Assembly (NCBI GenBank): GCA_046318595.1
Contig: JBKCTV010000066.1
Coordinates: 32,623-96,622 of the forward strand
Source: DAITMV01 sp046318595
Lineage (GTDB): Bacteria; Pseudomonadota; Gammaproteobacteria; Burkholderiales; Burkholderiaceae_B
Direction: 5' to 3'
DNA: 64,000 nt
Below the pieces are notes generated by a model that made no database searches, had not been told where the DNA came from, and was given only the letters and a program-made list of their open reading frames with translations. The translations under genes and the position numbers were made by a program. The first letter of the stretch is position 1; the number at the start of each line of letters is the position of its first letter. This document shows positions 49,802 through 59,719 of this stretch, in pieces.

Positions 49802-52660
49802 TTATTTCGTGATCACGAAGCCCTTGAGCTTGCTGAACGCCGCTTCGAGCAACGCCTTCTGCTGCTCGTTGTGTTTAGCGTAATAGCCCACCGCCGGGGA
49901 AGCCGAGGCCGGGCGACCGGCGTAACCGAGCTTCTGGCCTTCCTCCATGTTTTCCAGGATGTGATGCTGAATCTGGAACCACGGACCTTGGTTCTGCGGC
50001 TCGTCCTGACACCAGACCACGTCCACGACGTTGGGATATTTTTTCAGCTCGGAGGTCAGCGCTTTGTGAGGGAAAGGGTACAACTGCTCGACCCGCATAA
50101 TCACGGTATCCTTGCTGCCGTTTTCCCGACGCGCAGCGATCAAATCGTAATACACCCGACCGGAACACATGACGATGCGCTTGATTTTCGCCGCATCGGC
50201 GACCGGCTGCGTTTCGCCGATGATAGTCTGGAAACCGCCCTTGGCGAGCTCTTGCAGGGAGGAAACAGCCTCCTTGTGGCGCAACAGCGACTTCGGCGTC
50301 ATGATGACCAAAGGCTTGCGGAACATCCGGATCATCTGCCGACGCAGCAGGTGAAAAATTTGCGCGGGTGTGGTCGGTTGACAAACCTGCATATTGTTTT
50401 CGGCGCACAACTGCAAATAGCGTTCGATCCGCGCCGACGAGTGCTCCGGCCCCTGACCTTCGTAGCCGTGCGGCAGCATCATGACCAAGCCAGATTGGCG
50501 GCCCCACTTGACCTCGCCAGAACTGATGAACTGGTCGATCACGACCTGCGCACCATTAGCGAAATCGCCGAACTGTGCTTCCCAGATCACCATGGTGTTG
50601 GGTTCGGCCGTTGAAAACCCGTACTCGAAACCAAGCACGGCCTCCTCGGACAACACAGAATCGATCACCAGAAACGGCGCCTGGGTCTCGGAAATATGCT
50701 GCAGGGGAATGTAGCTGCCTTCATCCCATTTTTCGCGTTTCTGATCGTGCAGCACCGCATGGCGATGCGAGAAAGTCCCGCGACCGCAGTCCTGACCGGT
50801 GATGCGTACCGCATAACCGGAGGACACCAGCGAAGCGAACGCCAGATGCTCGCCCATGCCCCAGTCGAGCAACTGGTTGCCGAGGCCCATGTTGCGCCGG
50901 TCGGCAACGACTTTTTCGACCAGCGGATGCAGCTGGTGCTTTTCAGGAATCGTCGTAATGCGCTCGGCAAGGCGCTTCAACTCAACAAGCGGCACCGAAG
51001 TGTCGGCGGCATCGGTCCACTTTTTATTGAGGTAAGGACTCCAGTCCACCGAATACTTGCTTTTATAGTTTGTCAACACCGGATCGACGGTATGCCGGCC
51101 TTCGTCCATCGCGGCACGGTAGGCTTCCGTCATTCGGTCGCCCTCGCCTTCCTGAATGACGTGCTGCAAGGTCAGACGTTCGGCATATAAAGCGCGCGTC
51201 CCCGGATGCTGGGCGATTTTCTTGTACATCAGGGGCTGAGTGACGGCCGGCGTATCCTGCTCGTTGTGACCGAGCTTGCGAAAACAGATAATGTCGATGA
51301 CGACGTCCTGCCCAAACTCGTTGCGGAAGTCGAGAGCGATTTCGGTTGCGTAAACCACGGCCTCCGGATCGTCGCCATTGACGTGAAACACAGGCGCTTC
51401 GATCATTTTGACCACATCCGAACAATACAGCGTGGAACGGCTGTCGCGCGGGTCGGAGGTGGTGAAACCGATTTGATTATTGATAACGATATGGACGGTA
51501 CCGCCAGTGCCGTAGCCGCGGGTATGAACGAGGTTCAATGTTTCCATGACCACGCCCTGCCCGGCAAACGCCGCGTCGCCATGCACCAGCACCGGCAAGA
51601 CCTGCTTGCCGCCGCGATCACCGCGCCGTACCTGCCGCGCCTTGACCGAACCCTCGACCACCGGGTTGACGATTTCGAGATGCGACGGATTGAACGCCAG
51701 CGACAGGTGCACCGGACCGCCGGGGGTGGAGACGTCGGACGAAAAACCCTGATGGTATTTGACGTCACCAGCAGGCAGATCGTCGCCATGCTTGCCTTCG
51801 AACTCGGCAAACAAATCGGCTGGCATCTTGCCGAGGGTGTTGATCAGCACATTCAAACGCCCGCGGTGGGCCATGCCGATGATGACTTCCTGAATGCCGG
51901 CTTTACCGCCACGCTGAATGATGTGATCCATAGAGGCGATGAAACTCTCGCCGCCTTCGAGCGAAAAGCGCTTCTGCCCGACGTACCGCGTGTGCAGGTA
52001 ACGCTCCAGGCCTTCGGCGGCCGTCAGCCGCTCTAGGATGTGGCGTTTTTCCTCGACCGTGTAGCTCGGCGTCGAGCGGGACCCTTCCAGACGCTCCTGG
52101 ATCCAACGTTTTTGCGCCATGTCGGTGATGTTCATGAACTCGACACCGATACTGCGGCAATAAGTGTCGCGCAGCGCTTTGACGATATCGCGCAAACTCA
52201 TCAGATCCTGGCCGAAATAGGTGTTCGACGCCGAAAACGTCGTATCCATGTCGGCTTCGCTAAAGCCATAAAAACTCGGCTCCAGCTCGGGAATATCGGG
52301 CCGCTCCTGACGCTTCAAAGGATCGAGCTCGGCATAGTAAGAGCCGAGGTAACGGTACGCGGCGACGATCGACTGGACATGCACCTGTTTGTGGGCCACC
52401 TCGAGGTCGGCGGACATTGCCTGTGGGCGAACGAAACCTTGCTTGGCCCGCTGCGCGAACGACTCGATGATGGGCGCATGCGCCACGTCGCGCTCGGACA
52501 CGTCGCCATGGGAGGAGGCGACGAGCTGCATCTGGTCGAAATACGCTCGCCATTTGTCAGGAACTGAACCTGGATTATCCAGGTAAGACTCGTACAACTC
52601 TTCCACATAAGGGGCGTTACCGCCGAAGAGGTACGAATTGGATTGGAACGATCGCATCAT
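49802..52660 (-). CDS. sucA: 2-oxoglutarate dehydrogenase E1 component
   Basis: The protein begins MMRSFQSNSYLFGGNAPYVE and is about 952 residues. The chosen ATG at 52660 has AAGGTGA upstream, while the longest frame would start at a GTG 12 bases earlier. It has the E1 features: thiamine diphosphate region around NGDDPEAVVYATEIALDFRN, the HRGRLNVLINTLGKM motif and the C-terminal transketolase-like half. It decarboxylates 2-oxoglutarate and passes succinyl to SucB. Confidence 0.97.
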   Translation of the reverse strand: MMRSFQSNSYLFGGNAPYVEELYESYLDNPGSVPDKWRAYFDQMQLVASSHGDVSERDVAHAPIIESFAQRAKQGFVRPQAMSADLEVAHKQVHVQSIVAAYRYLGSYYAELDPLKRQERPDIPELEPSFYGFSEADMDTTFSASNTYFGQDLMSLRDIVKALRDTYCRSIGVEFMNITDMAQKRWIQERLEGSRSTPSYTVEEKRHILERLTAAEGLERYLHTRYVGQKRFSLEGGESFIASMDHIIQRGGKAGIQEVIIGMAHRGRLNVLINTLGKMPADLFAEFEGKHGDDLPAGDVKYHQGFSSDVSTPGGPVHLSLAFNPSHLEIVNPVVEGSVKARQVRRGDRGGKQVLPVLVHGDAAFAGQGVVMETLNLVHTRGYGTGGTVHIVINNQIGFTTSDPRDSRSTLYCSDVVKMIEAPVFHVNGDDPEAVVYATEIALDFRNEFGQDVVIDIICFRKLGHNEQDTPAVTQPLMYKKIAQHPGTRALYAERLTLQHVIQEGEGDRMTEAYRAAMDEGRHTVDPVLTNYKSKYSVDWSPYLNKKWTDAADTSVPLVELKRLAERITTIPEKHQLHPLVEKVVADRRNMGLGNQLLDWGMGEHLAFASLVSSGYAVRITGQDCGRGTFSHRHAVLHDQKREKWDEGSYIPLQHISETQAPFLVIDSVLSEEAVLGFEYGFSTAEPNTMVIWEAQFGDFANGAQVVIDQFISSGEVKWGRQSGLVMMLPHGYEGQGPEHSSARIERYLQLCAENNMQVCQPTTPAQIFHLLRRQMIRMFRKPLVIMTPKSLLRHKEAVSSLQELAKGGFQTIIGETQPVADAAKIKRIVMCSGRVYYDLIAARRENGSKDTVIMRVEQLYPFPHKALTSELKKYPNVVDVVWCQDEPQNQGPWFQIQHHILENMEEGQKLGYAGRPASASPAVGYYAKHNEQQKALLEAAFSKLKGFVITK

Positions 52661-52962
52661 TGTGCGCTTCACCTTTCGCCGAGCTTCTCGTTAAAGATGT
52701 GGGGCTGGAGCCGGAGCAACCGGGCCCCTCCATGGGTGCGAACGAATCGCCACTTCCCCTTCCGCTGACGGCACCTGCCGCGCGCGGACTAATCTATAAT
52801 CATAGCATGAAGCCTCTCGATCAGCCGCCGCAAGCAAGCGAGACGGCCAGTAGAGTTTCGAATTCAGCTCGAAATCGACAGCGAAGTGGATAGCTTTATG
52901 AGAGGGCCCCGCCCGCACCAAAACCTTAGCGGGCAGGTAGAACTTATTGCTTCAAGTGAGTT
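52661..52962. other. intergenic region between rplS and sucA
   Basis: About 300 bases without a supported gene. It holds the sucA ribosome site and probably its promoter. On the minus strand a TATGAT-like hexamer (complement of 52799-52804) is a possible -10, without a clear -35. A hairpin with arms GCCCGC (52911-52916) and GCGGGC (52929-52934) is near the rplS end and may belong to the ribosomal operon terminator; no T run follows it. A 77-codon frame here looks like a chance reading. Confidence 0.5.
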
Positions 52963-53352
52963 TTAAGCAGATGCGCCGGCAGCGTTCTTGGGCGCGCGCG
53001 CGGGGAGTTTTTCCTTGATCCGTGCCGAACGGCCGGAACGCTCACGCAGATAGTACAGCTTGGCGCGACGGACATCGCCACGGCGTTTGACCTCGATGCC
53101 GGCGATCAGCGGCGAATAGGTTTGAAAAGTTCGCTCGACGCCTTCACCGGAGGACACTTTGCGCACGATGAACGACGAATTCAGACCGCGGTTGCGCTTT
53201 GCGATGACGACGCCTTCGTAAGCTTGAACACGCTTGCGCGTACCTTCGACGACGTTCACACTGACGACCAGCGTATCGCCGGGACCGAAATCGGGAATGG
53301 TTTTATTCAGACGAGCAATTTCTTCCTGCTCGAGGGTTTTGATCAGATCCAT
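52963..53352 (-). CDS. rplS: 50S ribosomal protein L19
   Basis: The 129-residue protein starts MDLIKTLEQEEIARL after CAGGAG; an upstream start is rejected because of this ribosome site and the family N-terminus. It contains FGPGDTLVVSVNVVEGTRKR, RNRGLNSSFIVRKVSSGEGV and a lysine-rich end. It is part of the 50S subunit near the interface. It follows trmD. Confidence 0.97.
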   Translation of the reverse strand: MDLIKTLEQEEIARLNKTIPDFGPGDTLVVSVNVVEGTRKRVQAYEGVVIAKRNRGLNSSFIVRKVSSGEGVERTFQTYSPLIAGIEVKRRGDVRRAKLYYLRERSGRSARIKEKLPARAPKNAAGASA

Positions 53353-53433
53353 CGAAAAACTCCTGAACATCATGCACGGCGCCGGTTTACGAATGGCCGT
53401 CAGAGGATGGTGGTTAAAACGTATGACCGCTGA

Positions 53434-54162
53434 TCACGATGGATCGAGCAGATCGGGACGAAAACGGGCGGTAAAGTCTTCGGACTGTGCTTGCCGCCAG
53501 CGCGCTATTCTCTCATGATGGCCGGATAAAAGCACGTCCGGCACCCGCATTTCTTCAAAAACTTCCGGGCGGGTGTAGTGCGGACAGTCGAGCCGGCCGT
53601 TTTCGAACGACTCCTGCACGGCCGACGCGGCGTCGTTCAATGCCCCGGGCAGCAGGCGAACCCAGGCGTCCAGGAACAGCATGGTCGGCAGCTCGCCGCC
53701 GGAAACGACGAAATCGCCAATGCAAAACGTCCGGTCGACATAGCGGTCGATGAAGCGCTGATCGACCCCTTCATAGCGGCCGCACAGCAACACCGCCCCG
53801 GTCGTCAGCGCCGCCATACCCCGCACAGCAGCCTGCGACAGACGAGGTCCGTGCGGCGTCAAAAAAACCAGGGGGGCTTGCGCCGCCACCAACTCGCCAC
53901 GCTCTGCCCGGATCGCGGCCAGGGTGGCTGCCAGCGGCTCGGGCATCATGAGCATGCCAGGCCCGCCGCCATACGGACGATCGTCGACCGTTTTGTAAGC
54001 GTCGCGTGTGAAATCGCGGGGATTCCAGGCCTTTAAAGCATACAACCGCCTGTCAAACGCGCGACCGGTGATGCCAAAGCCCGTCAAGGCGGCGAAACTG
54101 TCGGGGAACAAACTAATGACGTCGAAGCGCGGCGCGGCATCGGCAGCATGCTCAGTAGTCAC
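53434..54162 (-). CDS. trmD: tRNA (guanine-N1)-methyltransferase TrmD
   Basis: A GTG at 54162 fits the family start, giving 242 residues, and overlaps the end of rimM. The SPOUT enzyme has RPYGGGPGMLMMPEPL, LLCGRYEGVDQRFIDRYV and GDFVVSGGELP. It methylates G37 in tRNAs reading CNN codons. Order rpsP-rimM-trmD-rplS is the conserved proteobacterial operon. Confidence 0.96.
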   Translation of the reverse strand: MTTEHAADAAPRFDVISLFPDSFAALTGFGITGRAFDRRLYALKAWNPRDFTRDAYKTVDDRPYGGGPGMLMMPEPLAATLAAIRAERGELVAAQAPLVFLTPHGPRLSQAAVRGMAALTTGAVLLCGRYEGVDQRFIDRYVDRTFCIGDFVVSGGELPTMLFLDAWVRLLPGALNDAASAVQESFENGRLDCPHYTRPEVFEEMRVPDVLLSGHHERIARWRQAQSEDFTARFRPDLLDPS

Positions 54163-54712
54163 GCTGCCAATCCACGCGGATGATTTTATTTGACAGATCA
54201 ACCGAATCGACAAACACGGCAACAAACGGAATCAGGACTTCCGGAGCCGAAGCATCGCCAAGGTCCGCGCTGCTCGGGTGGACAATCAAGACGGGATGCG
54301 CCCCATAGTCGGCGACTTCGGCAACGACTCCCAAAGCAAGGTTTTCTCGATTCAGCACGGCGCAGCCCTCGAGATCGACCCAGTAATACTCGTCGCCGCT
54401 CAATGCCGGAAAATCAGCGCGAGCAGCGAGAATGTGCATACCCCTGAGCAACAGCGCCTGATCACGGTCGGTCACACCCGCCAACTGCGCGACATGGCCT
54501 TTGCCATGCGGCCGGCAATGCAGGACAGCCCTGGACTGCGAACGGGCACCGTCGGGATCGTCGGTGGCAGACAAGCACCAGTGCGACCGGTCGAGCAAGG
54601 CCGAGTCGTCCGCATAAGAAACCACATGCACCCAGCCTTTGACCCCGTAAGGCTCGGCGATCCGGGCTACCGCGACCAGATCGACAGCAGAAACGTCTGG
54701 CAATACGGCCAC
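54152..54712 (-). CDS. rimM: 16S rRNA processing protein RimM
   Basis: The frame is open further upstream, but a GTG at 54712 (14 bases after the rpsP stop) gives 186 residues with the RimM start ... LVAVARIAEPYGVKGWVHV. The PRC-barrel region has YYWVDLEGCAVLN and ends with VDLSNKIIRVDW. RimM assists 30S head assembly at S19 and helix 31-33b. A TTG at 54703 is the alternative start. Confidence 0.9.
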   Translation of the reverse strand: MAVLPDVSAVDLVAVARIAEPYGVKGWVHVVSYADDSALLDRSHWCLSATDDPDGARSQSRAVLHCRPHGKGHVAQLAGVTDRDQALLLRGMHILAARADFPALSGDEYYWVDLEGCAVLNRENLALGVVAEVADYGAHPVLIVHPSSADLGDASAPEVLIPFVAVFVDSVDLSNKIIRVDWQRDY

Positions 54713-54725
54713 GGCGCTCGCGCGA

Positions 54726-54992
54726 TCAACCGGCTGCGACAGGAACGGCTTTCTTGCTGAAGTCACGAACCAGACGCACCACGGTCGGCGACAGCTGCGC
54801 ACCGACGCCAACCCAGTAGTTCAAACGGTCCAGGGCGATCCGCAGACCTTCTTCGCCCGCGCCAGCCACGGGGTTGTAAAACCCGACGCGCTCGATGAAG
54901 CGCCCATCGCGGCGGTTACGCGAATCCGTGGCGATCAAGTTAAAGAAAGGACGGTTTTTCTTGCCGCCGCGAGACAGTCGAATGACGACCAT
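54726..54992 (-). CDS. rpsP: 30S ribosomal protein S16
   Basis: The 88-residue protein starts MVVIRLSRGGKKNRPFF after a GGAG four bases upstream, and has NRRDGRFIERVGFYNP and LNYWVGVGAQLSPTV. It is first in the rpsP-rimM-trmD-rplS operon. The remaining upstream codons are not part of it. Confidence 0.97.
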   Translation of the reverse strand: MVVIRLSRGGKKNRPFFNLIATDSRNRRDGRFIERVGFYNPVAGAGEEGLRIALDRLNYWVGVGAQLSPTVVRLVRDFSKKAVPVAAG

Positions 54993-55065
54993 AGAGACTC
55001 CATTGAAAGGCGCCATGCAGACAGGACGCTGTTGATTCTTAAAAAGCCTGATATTCTAACGTGCT

Positions 55066-55434
55066 ATGAACCAAGACTCAAATGAATTTTCCGGGCACGC
55101 TCCATTCAAAAGCAAAACGGTGGCGGTCTGGGCGGCGCTGCTATTCGGTTGGATCGGGGCACACTGGTTTTATTTACGCCGCCGCCGTGCTTGGCTGTAC
55201 GTGCTCTGCCCACCGATCGCTTTTTTTGCAGGCTGCCTGGACGCCCTCGTGATCGGGTTGATGCCAGACGAGCGCTTCAATCGAACATACAACAGTCATT
55301 GCCTGAAAAGCCCCGTACAGACGAACGGGTTGACGATTTTCGGGATAATTTTGGCGCTGGCGCTTGGTGTGGGGAGCCTGGTGAGTTTGCTCGCCATCGC
55401 ATTTCAATGGTTTTTTACCGGCACGTTCGGTTAG
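55066..55434 (+). CDS. TM2-domain membrane protein
   Basis: The 122-residue protein has the TM2 layout: KSKTVAVWAALLFGWIGAHWFYLRR followed by a second helix, then two helices at about 88-117. The usual Gly after HxFYL is replaced by Arg. Function is unknown. It is divergent from rpsP with 73 bases between. Confidence 0.75.
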   Translation: MNQDSNEFSGHAPFKSKTVAVWAALLFGWIGAHWFYLRRRRAWLYVLCPPIAFFAGCLDALVIGLMPDERFNRTYNSHCLKSPVQTNGLTIFGIILALALGVGSLVSLLAIAFQWFFTGTFG

Positions 55435-55506
55435 GGACTCGATGCTCGCCGATGACCGCCCACGCATGCCAACCGTCACTGAACAATGGTAATACAGCAC
55501 CATTTT

Positions 55507-55515
55507 TGCTATGAT
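55507..55515 (+). promoter_or_regulatory. extended -10 element (TGnTATGAT) upstream of erpA
   Basis: The string TGCTATGAT at 55507-55515 matches an extended -10 element and is 28 bases before the erpA ATG. No strong -35 was found. Inference only. Confidence 0.35.
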
Positions 55516-55543
55516 CACACAGAGATCAAAGCAGGAATCCAGC

Positions 55544-55894
55544 ATGAACGCTCCCATGGACATACCATCCCCATTCGTGTTTACCGACGCGGCTGCGGCC
55601 AAAGTCAAAGAATTGATCGTCGAAGAAGGTAACCCCGCCCTCAAACTGCGGGTATTCGTGCAAGGTGGCGGCTGCTCCGGGTTTCAGTATGGGTTCACGT
55701 TCGACGAAGCGATCAGCGAGGACGACACCACCATCGACAAAGACGGTGTCACGCTGCTCGTCGACGCCATGAGCTATCAGTATCTGGTGGGTGCCGAAAT
55801 CGACTACAAGGACGATTTGAATGGGGCGCAGTTCGTCATCAAAAACCCGAACGCCAGCACGACCTGCGGCTGCGGCTCGTCGTTTTCGGTGTAG
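55544..55894 (+). CDS. erpA: iron-sulphur cluster insertion protein ErpA
   Basis: The ATG at 55544, preceded by AGGA at eight bases, gives 116 residues. The A-type carrier cysteines are in VQGGGCSGFQYG and the C-terminal TTCGCGSSFSV. It carries Fe-S clusters to apoproteins such as isoprenoid enzymes, and may serve IspG/IspH. An ATG at 55511 is rejected for lack of a ribosome site and family length. Confidence 0.96.
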   Translation: MNAPMDIPSPFVFTDAAAAKVKELIVEEGNPALKLRVFVQGGGCSGFQYGFTFDEAISEDDTTIDKDGVTLLVDAMSYQYLVGAEIDYKDDLNGAQFVIKNPNASTTCGCGSSFSV

Positions 55895-55977
55895 CACGGC
55901 CTGACCTTTCCAGACCATCAACCCAAGCGCACTCTTCCCTGATTTTTGCCTGATAGCGCGGGGGAGTGTCGCTGTGA

Positions 55978-56142
55978 TGGCTGATCGTCAAGCTGGTGCT
56001 GTTTGCCATGCTGCCGACGGCGTCGAGCGCTTATATTCTGGCGGTTCGGTTGCAAGGCGACCATCGCATGGTGGCCTGCCTGATTTCGCTGTCAACGGTG
56101 CTCTCGGCCTTGACGATTCCCTTGATGAGCCGAGTCATCTAA
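55978..56142 (+). pseudogene. C-terminal remnant of an AEC-family (auxin efflux carrier-like) transporter
   Basis: A 54-codon frame without a start codon at its 5' end translates to a hydrophobic tail with VLFAMLPTASSAYILAVRL and STVLSALTIPLMSRV, which matches the last two helices of AEC permeases. An in-frame stop precedes it at 55975-55977. It lies between erpA and the AI-2E permease, in a 293-base gap that otherwise holds nothing that I recognise. Confidence 0.7.
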
Positions 56143-56187
56143 AAACACCCTAGAATAACCCCCCTGCCCGGAAAACGACAACACACA

Positions 56188-57192
56188 ATGTTCACTCGCA
56201 CGCAAATCATCGCAGCGGTTTCGTACACTCTGGTAGCCATCGGTCTGGTCGTCGTGCTTCTCAAAGGGCTGCTGTCGGCCCTGCTGGCGGGCTTGCTGGT
56301 ATTTTCGCTGGTGCATCGCCTGACGCCGTTTCTCGGGCGGCGCATCAGCGGGGCACGCGGCCGCATGGTCACGGTTGCTTTGCTGGCGGCGACCATCATC
56401 GCCCTGCTGTGGCTCGGCATCTACGAAGCGATTGAGTTTTTCCGCAGCGAAGCCGGCAGCATGCAGAACCTGCTGCAGCGCCTGGCGGACATCATCGAAA
56501 ACTCGCGACATCAGATACCTGCCTGGCTGAGCCCGTACATTCCGTATACGGCGGATGCGCTACGCGATGCGATCACATCGTGGCTGCGGGAACACGCACT
56601 GGAAGCGAAAACAGTCGGCGGCGAAATCGGCCGGATGTTGGCGCACATTCTGATCGGCATGCTGATCGGCGCGCTGGTCGCGCTGTACGACATCACACCG
56701 CACAGTTACCGTCCGTTGTCGCTGGCGTTGCACGATCGCATCACCAAGCTACGGCAAGCATTTCAGCAAATCGTATTCGCGCAGTTTCGGATTTCGTTGA
56801 TCAATGCATTTTTGACTGGGCTGTATATTTTGGTCGTACTGCCCCTGAACGGTATCCGGCTGCCCTTGGCTAAGACCATGGTCGCACTGACTTTCGTGGT
56901 GGGGCTGCTGCCGGTCATCGGCAATCTGATCTCGAACTCGGTCATGGTTGTGATTGGATTGTCGCATTCCCTGAAGACCGCGCTGGTGTCACTGCTGTTT
57001 CTGGTCGCGATCCACAAGCTGGAGTATTTCTTAAATGCCCGCATCATCGGTACGCACATCAATGCGCGCACCTGGGAACTGCTAACGGCGATGCTGGTCA
57101 TGGAAGCAATATTCGGCTTGCCGGGGGTCGTGGCGGCGCCGATTTTTTATGCTTTTTTGAAAAAAGAACTGGTGCAAGCGGGGCTGGTATGA
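56188..57192 (+). CDS. AI-2E family transporter (PerM/YdiK-like)
   Basis: The 334-residue membrane protein has about eight helices and the family signatures LNGIRLPLAKTMVALTFVVG, LLPVIGNLISNSVMVVIGLS and the C-terminal LNARIIGTHINARTWELL. Members include TqsA and PerM; substrates differ and cannot be deduced here. It starts 45 bases after the AEC remnant and ends 115 bases before the convergent maeB. Confidence 0.88.
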   Translation: MFTRTQIIAAVSYTLVAIGLVVVLLKGLLSALLAGLLVFSLVHRLTPFLGRRISGARGRMVTVALLAATIIALLWLGIYEAIEFFRSEAGSMQNLLQRLADIIENSRHQIPAWLSPYIPYTADALRDAITSWLREHALEAKTVGGEIGRMLAHILIGMLIGALVALYDITPHSYRPLSLALHDRITKLRQAFQQIVFAQFRISLINAFLTGLYILVVLPLNGIRLPLAKTMVALTFVVGLLPVIGNLISNSVMVVIGLSHSLKTALVSLLFLVAIHKLEYFLNARIIGTHINARTWELLTAMLVMEAIFGLPGVVAAPIFYAFLKKELVQAGLV

Positions 57193-57307
57193 GTTGACCT
57201 CCCATATGGCTTCAATAAATCGCACGAAAACGTGCGCGTTCACAAAAGGGCAGCCTCTTTTTCAAACAGATCCGTTTGACAGACGGGGCCAGAGCCATAC
57301 CGATGCA

Positions 57308-59608
57308 TCAGCGCAAGGCATTCGCATCGAGCACCGCCAGGGCCGTCATGTTCACGAGCCGCCGAACGGTGGCCGATGGCGTCAGGATATGCACCGGCTT
57401 GGCCGCCCCGAGCAGGATTGGCCCGATGGCGATGCCGTTGCCAGCGGCGGTTTTCAAGAGATTGTAGGAAATATTGGCCGAATCGATGTTTGGACAAACC
57501 AACAGGTTGGCATTGGCTTTCAATACCGAATTTGGCAGGATGCGTTGCCGCACTTGCTCGTCGAGCGCGCAGTCGCCGTGCATTTCACCGTCAGCCTCCA
57601 GCCAGGGTGCGCGGTGCTTGAGCATCTCCAGGGCGAGGCGCATTTTGACTGCCGAAGGTGCGCTACTAGACCCGAAGTTGGAGTGCGACAGCAGCGCGGC
57701 CCGTGGCTCGATGCCAAAGCGCAGCATTTCCTCTGCGGCCATGATGGTGATTTCGGCGATCTGCTCGGCGGTCGGGTCGACATTCACATGCGTGTCGACG
57801 ATGACGACCTGCCGGTCCGGCAACATGAGCCCGTTCATCGCGGCATAAACCTGACAGCCCTCGCGCCGGCCAATGACCTGGTCGATATAGTGCAGGTGCA
57901 AACCGTGCGTGCCGAAGGTACCGCAAATCATGCCATCCGCATGTCCATGGTGAATCATCATGGCGCCAATCAGGGTGTGCCGCCGGCGCATCTCGACCTT
58001 GGCGTAGTCCTGAGTGACGCCACGCCGGTTGACCAGCGCATAGTAAGCCTGCCAATAGGTTTTATAACGTTCGTCGTATTCGGGATTGATCAGCTCGAAG
58101 TCCACACCCGGCTTCATGCGCAGACCGAAGCGCTCCAGACGCCGCTCGATGACCGCCGGCCGACCGACGAGAATCGGTTTGGCAAGACCTTCGTCGATCA
58201 CCACCTGGACCGCGCGCAGGACGCGCTCGTCTTCCGCTTCGGCATACACGATGCGGGTGCGGCCGCCTTCCTGCATCGCCACTTTGGCGCTGCTGAAAAT
58301 CGGCTTCATGAAAGTGCCAGAGTGGTAGACAAACTGCTGCATCTGTTCGGTATACGCTTGCATGTCGGCAATCGGCCGCGTGGCCACGCCGGAGTCCATC
58401 GCGGCCTGGGCGACGGCCGGTGCGACCTGCACGATCAGACGCGGGTCGAACGGCTTGGGGATGAGGTATTCCGGTCCAAAACTGATGTTGCCGGAATGGT
58501 AGGCAGACGCCACGACATCGGACTGCTCTTTGCGCGCCAGCTCGGCGACGGCTTTGACGGCAGCGATTTCCATTTCGCGGGTGATGGTGGTCGCACCGAC
58601 ATCGAGAGCGCCACGAAAGATGAATGGAAAACACAGGACATTGTTGACCTGGTTCGGGTAGTCCGTGCGGCCGGTGCAAATGATCGCGTCAGGCCGCACC
58701 GCAGTGACCAGCTCGGGCAGGATCTCGGGTGTCGGATTCGCCAGCGCGAGAATGATCGGCTTTTTCGCCATTTTCTCGACCATGTGCTGCTTGAGCACGC
58801 CGCCGGCCGACAAACCCAGAAAAATATCCGCGCCTTGCATGATGTCTTCGAGGGTACGCGCGTCGGTATGCTGGGCAAAACGGCTTTTATCGGGGTCCAT
58901 AGACTCGCTGCGGCCATGATAAACCACGCCCGACAAGTCGGTCACCCAGATATTTTCGAGCTTGAGGCCAAGGTCCAGCAGTAGATCGAGGCAGGCCAGC
59001 GCCGCAGCACCGGCGCCCGACACGGCGATTTTGACCTGATCGATTTTTTTGCCGACGATTTCCAGACCGTTCAAAATAGCCGCGCCGACCACAATGGCCG
59101 TGCCGTGCTGATCGTCATGAAAAACCGGGATAGCCATACGCTCGCGCAGCTTGCGCTCGACGTAAAAGCAATCGGGCGCCTTGATGTCCTCGAGATTGAT
59201 GCCGCCGAAGGTCGGCTCCAGCGACGCGATGATCTCGACCAGCTTGTCGGGGTCGCGCTCGTCGATCTCGATGTCGAACACATCGATGCCAGCGAACTTC
59301 TTGAACAGAACAGCCTTGCCTTCCATGACCGGCTTGGCGGCCAGAGGGCCGATGGCACCCAGGCCCAGCACCGCCGTTCCGTTGGTGATCACGGCAACCA
59401 GATTACCGCGGCTGGTGTACTTATAAGCGTTTGCGGGATCGTTTTCGATCTCTTCGCAAGCGGCCGCCACACCCGGCGAATAGGCCAACGCGAGATCTCG
59501 CTGGTTGATCAACCCTTTGGTCGCAACGACGGCCAGCTTGCCGGGATGAGGAAACTCGTGATATTCGAGCGCAGCTTGGCGCAGAGCCGGGTCCATGGGT
59601 TGAGGCAT
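57308..59608 (-). CDS. maeB: NADP-dependent malic enzyme with phosphotransacetylase-like domain
   Basis: The 766-residue protein has the malic enzyme domain (about 1-425) with YSPGVAAACEEI and VFHDDQHGTAIVVGAAILNG, and a phosphotransacetylase domain from about 430 to the end (PILVGRPAVIERRLERFGL). It decarboxylates malate to pyruvate and makes NADPH; the C-terminal domain is thought to be regulatory. Convergent with the AI-2E permease. Confidence 0.96.
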   Translation of the reverse strand: MPQPMDPALRQAALEYHEFPHPGKLAVVATKGLINQRDLALAYSPGVAAACEEIENDPANAYKYTSRGNLVAVITNGTAVLGLGAIGPLAAKPVMEGKAVLFKKFAGIDVFDIEIDERDPDKLVEIIASLEPTFGGINLEDIKAPDCFYVERKLRERMAIPVFHDDQHGTAIVVGAAILNGLEIVGKKIDQVKIAVSGAGAAALACLDLLLDLGLKLENIWVTDLSGVVYHGRSESMDPDKSRFAQHTDARTLEDIMQGADIFLGLSAGGVLKQHMVEKMAKKPIILALANPTPEILPELVTAVRPDAIICTGRTDYPNQVNNVLCFPFIFRGALDVGATTITREMEIAAVKAVAELARKEQSDVVASAYHSGNISFGPEYLIPKPFDPRLIVQVAPAVAQAAMDSGVATRPIADMQAYTEQMQQFVYHSGTFMKPIFSSAKVAMQEGGRTRIVYAEAEDERVLRAVQVVIDEGLAKPILVGRPAVIERRLERFGLRMKPGVDFELINPEYDERYKTYWQAYYALVNRRGVTQDYAKVEMRRRHTLIGAMMIHHGHADGMICGTFGTHGLHLHYIDQVIGRREGCQVYAAMNGLMLPDRQVVIVDTHVNVDPTAEQIAEITIMAAEEMLRFGIEPRAALLSHSNFGSSSAPSAVKMRLALEMLKHRAPWLEADGEMHGDCALDEQVRQRILPNSVLKANANLLVCPNIDSANISYNLLKTAAGNGIAIGPILLGAAKPVHILTPSATVRRLVNMTALAVLDANALR

Positions 59609-59719
59609 GAGGCGGTATCCGTCGGGTAAAAAGATGATTATAGCGCTGTGTGACGAGCAAGGTTTTTTGTGCCCCCCCGGATCGGCATCAGTTGGTCCGC
59701 AACCCGAAAAATGCTCGCT

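Noticed and set aside
57194..58984. A 596-codon plus-strand frame opposite maeB
   Set aside because: Composition is that of an antisense reading and the minus strand is a clear malic enzyme.
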